DNA from: an uncultured Porphyromonadaceae bacterium
GTDB taxonomy: Bacteria > Bacteroidota > Bacteroidia > Bacteroidales > Muribaculaceae
Direction of reading: 5' to 3'
Length of the DNA stretch: 64,000 nt
Assembly: GCA_900550395.1 (NCBI GenBank)
Contig: URSD01000007.1
Span: forward strand, 1 to 64,000
Shown here: positions 59,517-64,000 of the stretch, in pieces
Numbering within the stretch: the first letter of the stretch is position 1
How the letters are laid out: each line of letters opens with the position of its first letter
Position numbers and translations under genes: made by a program
The notes under the pieces: model-generated
The model's input: only the letters and a program-made list of their open reading frames with translations
Database searches by the model: none
What the model was told of the DNA's origin: nothing

Positions 59517-62345
59517 CTATCTCGGACCGTGGCCGCCGGGGCCACCACGACGTCCGCCCGGCGGCGGCCCCATCGGGCCGTCCCAGCGGGAAGCGTTACG
59601 GTCGGCAGGTTTCTCGCCTGCGCCGAAGGTGGAGAACTTATAGGAGAACGACACCATGAAGTAGCGCGTCAGCGAGTTGTAGCGTGTATCGTCGATATAG
59701 TTGGCCGTAATGTTGCGGCGCACGTTGCTGCGCTGCTGAAGCAGGTCGAAAGCCTGCAGCGACACAGTGGCGTTGCGTCCGCGCAGGAACTGATAGCTCA
59801 GCGAGGCGTTCCACATCCATTCGTCGGTGTCGTATCCGGCCGAATAACCCGAGGTGGCCGTATAGTTGAGGTCGGTGGCGATTACCAGACCGAAAGGCGT
59901 ATAATACGTGGCGTTGAACATGCCGCCGTAGTTGTGGACCGTGCGTCCGGGCTGCGATGCGAGGCTGTTGGTAACGTACTGGAGGCTGTAGCGCGGGCGC
60001 AGCTCGATTTCGAGATCGGCCGGCCGCCATGCAATGCCGAACGACTCGTTGAAGCTGTAGGTCGAGCTTATGTTGCGCTCGCCGTTGTTGTAGCCTACGC
60101 CGCGGCTGTAGTAGCCCATCAGATGGTTGTTGATGGTGAACGCCTTGTTGCGCAGGGGCTGCGAGTACATTGTCATTGCCCTGACATTCCATATGCCGTT
60201 CACATTCTCGTAGGTGGTGGTGCGTCCGCCCGTCGTGTTGTCGAACGTAGTGCGGCTTATGATGCTGTTCTGCGCCATATTGGCGAAAGCCATCACCATG
60301 ATGCTGCGCTGCGACTCCATGTTGAAGTCCTGGAAGCGGAGGTTGAGATTGTGGGTAAACGTAGGCTTAAGGTTGGGGTTGCCTATGACGATATTCAGGG
60401 GGTCGGTCTTGTCGGCCACGGGTTGCAGCTGCGTCATGGACGGCTGCGACGAACGGCCGGCATAGAACATGTTCAGGCTCGAACGCTTGTTGAATTTCAG
60501 ACGGTAGCGCAGGAAGGGCGCAAAGTTGAAGACGTTGCGCGTGGGAATGGAGCGCGCGTTGTCGATGAGATTGGTGCTTCGGCTGCTCTGGGGCACAAGC
60601 GATATGCCGGCATTGAGAGTGGCTTTCTTAGACACATGGCGGTAGCCCACGCGTATGTCCTGACTGAAATATGTATTGCGGAAGCGGTTGCTCAATTCCT
60701 CGTTGAACACCAGCTCGTCGGATACCACCGGGTCGCCGGTCCATCCGTCGGGCCACTCCACCGGATGGTCGTAGGTGAGACGGTCGGAATTGTTCCACCG
60801 GGCATTGACACTGTAGGCGAACGTCAGCGAATGGCCCTTCGAGGGGTCGCCGAGGGGCTCGGTCCAGGAAAGACGCGCGCGCACATTGTTGCTCCATGTG
60901 CGGCTGTCGGTCAACTGGTCGTAGAGGTCTACGGAGTCATCGACCTGGAAAAACTTGTTCCACGAATAGCTGTCGGAGCGCTCGCGCACATTGCTGAAGC
61001 GGTAGGTAGCCATGACCGAGAACGAGCGTCCGCGCTTGCGGCGGAAGTTATGGTTGTAGATAAACGTGCCGCCGACTTCGACCGATGTGCCGCGGGAGTT
61101 GTCGAGGTTGCTGCTCTGCGTGACGGGGCTGCGGTCGGCATCGCCTGCCGACGTGAGCGAAGCTTCGTCGCTCCAGCTGTCGTTGCGGTTCCAAGAGAAA
61201 TTAGGACGGAAGTCGACTGTATTGAACGAGTCAGGCTTCCACTGCAGGCGAAAGTCGGCGCGGAAGTTATGGCCGCGGTCGCGGGCATTTCGCGTACTCT
61301 TGTAGTAGGAGGTGGAGTCGGAGAAAAGATACTGCCTGTCGCTTGACTGATAGGTGTCGCGGTCGCTGTAGCTGTACATCACATCGCCGCCTACGCGCAG
61401 TATTTCATCCTTGCCCACGTTGAAGTTCAGGCCGAGGGCTTTCGACGACGTGACGCCCGAGCTGCCGCCGAAACGGCGGAAACGGCCGCTTGTACCGTCG
61501 CCGAACCCGAGCTCGTTCACATTGTTCATGGCGCCGAGCAGCGTCACCTGGTTGCCGTTCCAGAAACGGTTGATGTTGAAGGAGCCTTTGTAGCGCGAGT
61601 CAGTGCCATAGCCGGCCTCGGCATTGCCGAACCAGCCGTTGTTCATGCCCTTCTTCACGGTGAGGTTGATTACCGTCTCCTCCTCGCCGTCCTCTACGCC
61701 CGTGAGGCGCGCGGCATCGCTCTTTCGGTCGACGACCTGGAGCTTTTCAACCATGTTGACGGGCAGGTTGCGTGATGCCACCGTGGGGTCATCGGCAAAG
61801 AACTCCTTTCCGTCGACAAGTATTTTCGACACACTCTTGCCGTTGGCAGTGATTTTGCCCTCAGAATCGACCTCGACACCCGGCAGGCGCTTGAGGAGGT
61901 CTTCGACCACAGCATTGGGCTGCGTCTTGTAGCTGTCGGCATTGAACTCAACGGTGTCCTCCATCACCTTGATAGGGGTGCGGATGCCTGTGACTACCGT
62001 CTCCCGCAGCATAACGGAACTTGGGGACAGATAGAGTGTGTCGAGGCGCACATCGCGCTGCAGCCTGACGTTGCGGAAGGCCGCGTTGTATCCTACATAC
62101 GACGCCTCAAGCACATAGCGTCCGGCCTTCACACCGCTGATTGTGAAACGGCCGTCGGCATCGCTCACGGCCGTCTTCACGACAGCGCTGTCGCGCGCGG
62201 CAAGCAACCGCAGCGAGGCCTGGATAAGTGGCTCCCTCGTACCGTCTTCGGCGACTGTGCCACGGATGTCAAAAGCGGATGCAGCCGCAACTGCAAGCCC
62301 GAAGGCTGCGGCTGCGGCTGCAAGACGTGGAAACGAACTTTTCAT
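59517..62345 (-). CDS. TonB-dependent-receptor-like outer membrane beta-barrel protein
   Basis: 942 residues. A signal peptide (about 1-24) is followed by a carboxypeptidase-regulatory-like beta-sandwich (25-105, SDADGRFTISGVKAGRYVLEASYVGY). A plug domain comes next (about 125-215, VEDLLKRLPGVEVDSEGKITANGK and DDPTVASRNLPVNMVEKLQV). A large beta-barrel with aromatic-rich strands runs to the end (C-terminal FMVSFSYKFSTFG, then a Gly/Pro/Arg-rich tail GPMGPPPGGRRGGPGG). It belongs to the OMP_b-brl_3 type, not classic SusC; no SusD gene is adjacent. The substrate is unknown. Confidence 0.88.
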   Translation of the reverse strand: MKSSFPRLAAAAAAFGLAVAAASAFDIRGTVAEDGTREPLIQASLRLLAARDSAVVKTAVSDADGRFTISGVKAGRYVLEASYVGYNAAFRNVRLQRDVRLDTLYLSPSSVMLRETVVTGIRTPIKVMEDTVEFNADSYKTQPNAVVEDLLKRLPGVEVDSEGKITANGKSVSKILVDGKEFFADDPTVASRNLPVNMVEKLQVVDRKSDAARLTGVEDGEEETVINLTVKKGMNNGWFGNAEAGYGTDSRYKGSFNINRFWNGNQVTLLGAMNNVNELGFGDGTSGRFRRFGGSSGVTSSKALGLNFNVGKDEILRVGGDVMYSYSDRDTYQSSDRQYLFSDSTSYYKSTRNARDRGHNFRADFRLQWKPDSFNTVDFRPNFSWNRNDSWSDEASLTSAGDADRSPVTQSSNLDNSRGTSVEVGGTFIYNHNFRRKRGRSFSVMATYRFSNVRERSDSYSWNKFFQVDDSVDLYDQLTDSRTWSNNVRARLSWTEPLGDPSKGHSLTFAYSVNARWNNSDRLTYDHPVEWPDGWTGDPVVSDELVFNEELSNRFRNTYFSQDIRVGYRHVSKKATLNAGISLVPQSSRSTNLIDNARSIPTRNVFNFAPFLRYRLKFNKRSSLNMFYAGRSSQPSMTQLQPVADKTDPLNIVIGNPNLKPTFTHNLNLRFQDFNMESQRSIMVMAFANMAQNSIISRTTFDNTTGGRTTTYENVNGIWNVRAMTMYSQPLRNKAFTINNHLMGYYSRGVGYNNGERNISSTYSFNESFGIAWRPADLEIELRPRYSLQYVTNSLASQPGRTVHNYGGMFNATYYTPFGLVIATDLNYTATSGYSAGYDTDEWMWNASLSYQFLRGRNATVSLQAFDLLQQRSNVRRNITANYIDDTRYNSLTRYFMVSFSYKFSTFGAGEKPADRNASRWDGPMGPPPGGRRGGPGGHGPR

Positions 62346-62450
62346 TTTACTTTTTATCGTAGAAACTGTCTCAATTTTTATTTTACAATTGTTTTGACGT
62401 TTTAGCGAAAAAAAGTTTAATAAAGCGAGTTGTTTTTAAAATTTTATTAG

Positions 62451-62458
62451 CAAATATA
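62451..62458 (-). promoter_or_regulatory. -7 box candidate of the outer membrane protein gene
   Basis: On the minus strand TATATTTG matches TAnnTTTG about 106 bases before the start codon. No -33 element is evident. It stands just past the DUF4465 stop codon. Confidence 0.4.
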
Positions 62459-62462
62459 CGCC

Positions 62463-63218
62463 TCAGTCGTTAACAAGGCTGTAGCTGAAAGCGCCGACGC
62501 AGAAGTAAGCGGGATTGTTCATGCCGTAGGCGCCGCTGTCGGTCGACTCCATCGTGAAGACAATAGTGTCGACATTGCCCAGTTTGCTGAGCTCCACTTC
62601 CTTCCAGCTGTCGAGGATGGCAGTGCCCTTGGCAAGATAGACGTTTATTGTCTCGAACTTGCGCACTCCGTCGAGATAGCCGTTGATTTTGAGGATGCAG
62701 TTGTCATCGGCTCCGAAGGCATGATTGAAGGGCGTGCCGTTTTTCATGGCATAGTAGCCGTAGCTGGTGTTCGTGACATAAAGGTCGTCAGGATAGAATG
62801 CCGAGCCGTCGGCCATGCTCATGTGGCACGAAGTCTCACCGCCGTCGGTACGCCAGCATGCCACAAGATATTCCGAGCCCTTGCCGGCCACGCCGCCGCC
62901 TGTTATCGCGCTCCACTGGTGGTCGGTCCAGACACCGGAGGTATAATCGGCATTGTCGGTCGACTTGGAGGGGCAGAATCCGTACCAGCTGCTGTAAGTC
63001 ACACCGCCGTATTCAAAGGCCTCGGCCTGATGGCTGAAACGCACTCCGTTCACGTCGACGTGGTTGAGGTCTGTATTGTAGCAGTCTTTCCAGTAGCCTT
63101 GCTCGTTGAAATCGCTAAAATCGGGAGTCCAGTCGAAGTCAGTCTCTTTGTCGTCGCTGACGCAGGATGTGACAGCCAAAGCGGCAGCGACCGTGATGAA
63201 CAGTTGTTTTAAAAACAT
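62463..63218 (-). CDS. DUF4465 lipoprotein
   Basis: 251 residues from MFLKQLF. The lipobox VTSC gives the anchor at Cys19. The mature domain shows the DUF4465 pattern: VRFSHQAEAFEYGGVTYSSWYGFCPSKSTD, then YLVACWRTDGG, LYVTNTSYGYYAMKNG and VDTIVFTMESTDSGAYGMNNPAYFCVGAF, a beta-sandwich resembling a carbohydrate-binding module. It is probably exposed on the cell surface. Its promoter interlocks with that of the following acid phosphatase. The longer frame from 63278 spans the promoter and is not used. Confidence 0.85.
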   Translation of the reverse strand: MFLKQLFITVAAALAVTSCVSDDKETDFDWTPDFSDFNEQGYWKDCYNTDLNHVDVNGVRFSHQAEAFEYGGVTYSSWYGFCPSKSTDNADYTSGVWTDHQWSAITGGGVAGKGSEYLVACWRTDGGETSCHMSMADGSAFYPDDLYVTNTSYGYYAMKNGTPFNHAFGADDNCILKINGYLDGVRKFETINVYLAKGTAILDSWKEVELSKLGNVDTIVFTMESTDSGAYGMNNPAYFCVGAFSYSLVND

Positions 63219-63245
63219 TTCTATGATATTTTTATTTTTGCGATG

Positions 63246-63263
63246 CAAAATTACGTAATTTTG
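63246..63263. promoter_or_regulatory. Palindromic divergent promoter between DUF4465 and phosphatase genes
   Basis: The 18-base perfect palindrome CAAAATTACGTAATTTTG contains TAATTTTG on both strands (minus 63246-63253, plus 63256-63263). Each promoter would start transcription outward, about 63239 and 63270. The -33 regions overlap the opposite promoter. Confidence 0.65.
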
Positions 63264-63298
63264 CGGAACAATACGCAATATTGAACATTATTATGTTT

Positions 63299-64000
63299 AT
63301 GAAACGCCTCATTCTTTTATTAATAACCGCGGCAGCGGCAATCTCAGCCTCAGCCGTCGACCCCATGGCAACAGCCTACAGCATACGCCAGTGCGAGGGC
63401 TCTCTGACTCCCTACCCCGCCGACGTGCCCGAAGAAGAGCACCCGGATTCGCTCACGGCGGTATTCATCAACCATGTGGGACGCCACGGCGCACGCTTCC
63501 CGGCATCGGCAGCCAACTGCATGCGGCTGCGCCGGGCGCTCGCCACGGCCGACTCGCTCGGCACCATCTCGCCTATAGGCCGACAGCTGATGCGCCTTAC
63601 CGACCAAGTGATAGCCCTCAGCCGCGGACAATGGGGTGCGCTCGACTCTCTGGGCATGGCCGAGCAGAATGCGATAGCCACGCGCATGATACGCAACTAT
63701 CCGGAGCTGTTCGGAGCCGGCGCGACGGTGGATGCGCTGTCGAGCTACTCTCCCCGCACGATGATGAGCATGTACTGCTTCACCCACAGGCTTGACCGCA
63801 TGAACAACGAGACAGAGTTCCGGACGGTCACGGGACGGTCCACATCGCCGCTGATGCGCCCGTTCGACACCGACAAGGACTATATCGACTTCCGCGACAA
63901 CAAGGCGTGGGAGCCGACCTACACCGAATATTTCGAGTCGACATGCCCCACAACGGCCATCATGCGCGCACTGGGGTCGCGCTATCCCTTCGCCGACGCA
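63299..64000 (+). CDS. Histidine-type acid phosphatase (MINPP/phytase-like), cut by window end
   Basis: The first 234 codons, open to the last base. A signal peptide (1-20, ending SASA) leads into the phosphatase motif NHVGRHGARFPAS, in which RHGAR is the catalytic RHGxR of histidine acid phosphatases; the histidine takes the phosphoryl group. The His-Asp/Glu motif near the C-terminus lies beyond the window. The general pattern resembles the multiple inositol polyphosphate phosphatase (phytase) proteins of gut Bacteroidetes. The ATG at 63293 would add two residues; the divergent promoter is about 30 bases upstream. Confidence 0.85.
   Translation, partial: MKRLILLLITAAAAISASAVDPMATAYSIRQCEGSLTPYPADVPEEEHPDSLTAVFINHVGRHGARFPASAANCMRLRRALATADSLGTISPIGRQLMRLTDQVIALSRGQWGALDSLGMAEQNAIATRMIRNYPELFGAGATVDALSSYSPRTMMSMYCFTHRLDRMNNETEFRTVTGRSTSPLMRPFDTDKDYIDFRDNKAWEPTYTEYFESTCPTTAIMRALGSRYPFADA

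Noticed and set aside
59496..61346. A 616-residue plus-strand frame opposite the outer membrane protein gene
   Set aside because: The minus-strand protein has a full receptor architecture with signal peptide, plug and barrel; the opposite frame shows nothing recognisable.

Overview
The window looks like chromosomal DNA of a GC-rich Bacteroidales bacterium, most likely a gut Muribaculaceae or close relative. The evidence is as follows. Promoters fit the Bacteroidetes form (TTTG or TTG, 19-20 bases, then TAnnTTTG), and genes lack Shine-Dalgarno sites. The gene content includes a complete moxR-bat operon, two DUF4252 proteins, DUF3316, DUF4465, DUF2582, an OMP_b-brl_3 type outer membrane protein and the rplM-rpsI-rpsB-tsf order. 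The species cannot be fixed from the sequence alone. Most of the window is ordinary, densely packed housekeeping sequence with many 1-4 base overlaps. No phage, insertion sequence, integrase or CRISPR array was seen.

Layout. 0-6.6 kb holds a membrane-tethered TIR/zinc-ribbon protein, an NSS-type and an AI-2E-type transporter, an MFS transporter, and an AT-rich islet in which a strongly folded RNA leader precedes a small exported protein. 6.7-13.4 kb holds threonine dehydratase, EngB, tRNA-Glu, RlmH, NadC, a COG2509 flavoprotein, a lipase-like hydrolase and DUF6155. 13.6-15.8 kb holds an ECF sigma / anti-sigma / DUF4252 x2 operon. 15.8-21.3 kb holds dxs-trkA-trkH and a PepSY-like lipoprotein. 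21.3-24.2 kb holds an AT-rich ATPase gene and an unknown membrane protein. 24.2-31.6 kb is a run from parC through exported proteases, a phosphoesterase and a SPOR lipoprotein. 31.6-33.2 kb holds rubrerythrin and an exported carboxymuconolactone-decarboxylase/cupin fusion. 33.4-41.8 kb is the moxR-batE operon. 41.8-46.5 kb holds a small HTH-like protein, a DUF2007/USP protein, thrC, an acyltransferase and a nitrilase. 46.4-50.9 kb (minus) is a three-gene polysaccharide-type module. 51-54.1 kb (minus) encodes ribosomal proteins and EF-Ts. 54.3-64 kb holds a hidden 54-residue ORF, a second sigma factor, an AGCS symporter, lgt, SIMPL, DUF2582, YqgE, a large outer membrane beta-barrel protein, DUF4465 and the start of a histidine acid phosphatase cut by the window end.

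Most worth a second look are the folded leader at 5854-6043 with its two competing pairings, the TIR-zinc ribbon-transmembrane protein at the left edge, the unannotated small gene at 54344-54508, the interlocked divergent promoters at 63246-63263 and 9341-9358, and the hairpin between rpsB and tsf. All functional statements rest on motif recognition by eye; no database search was run.
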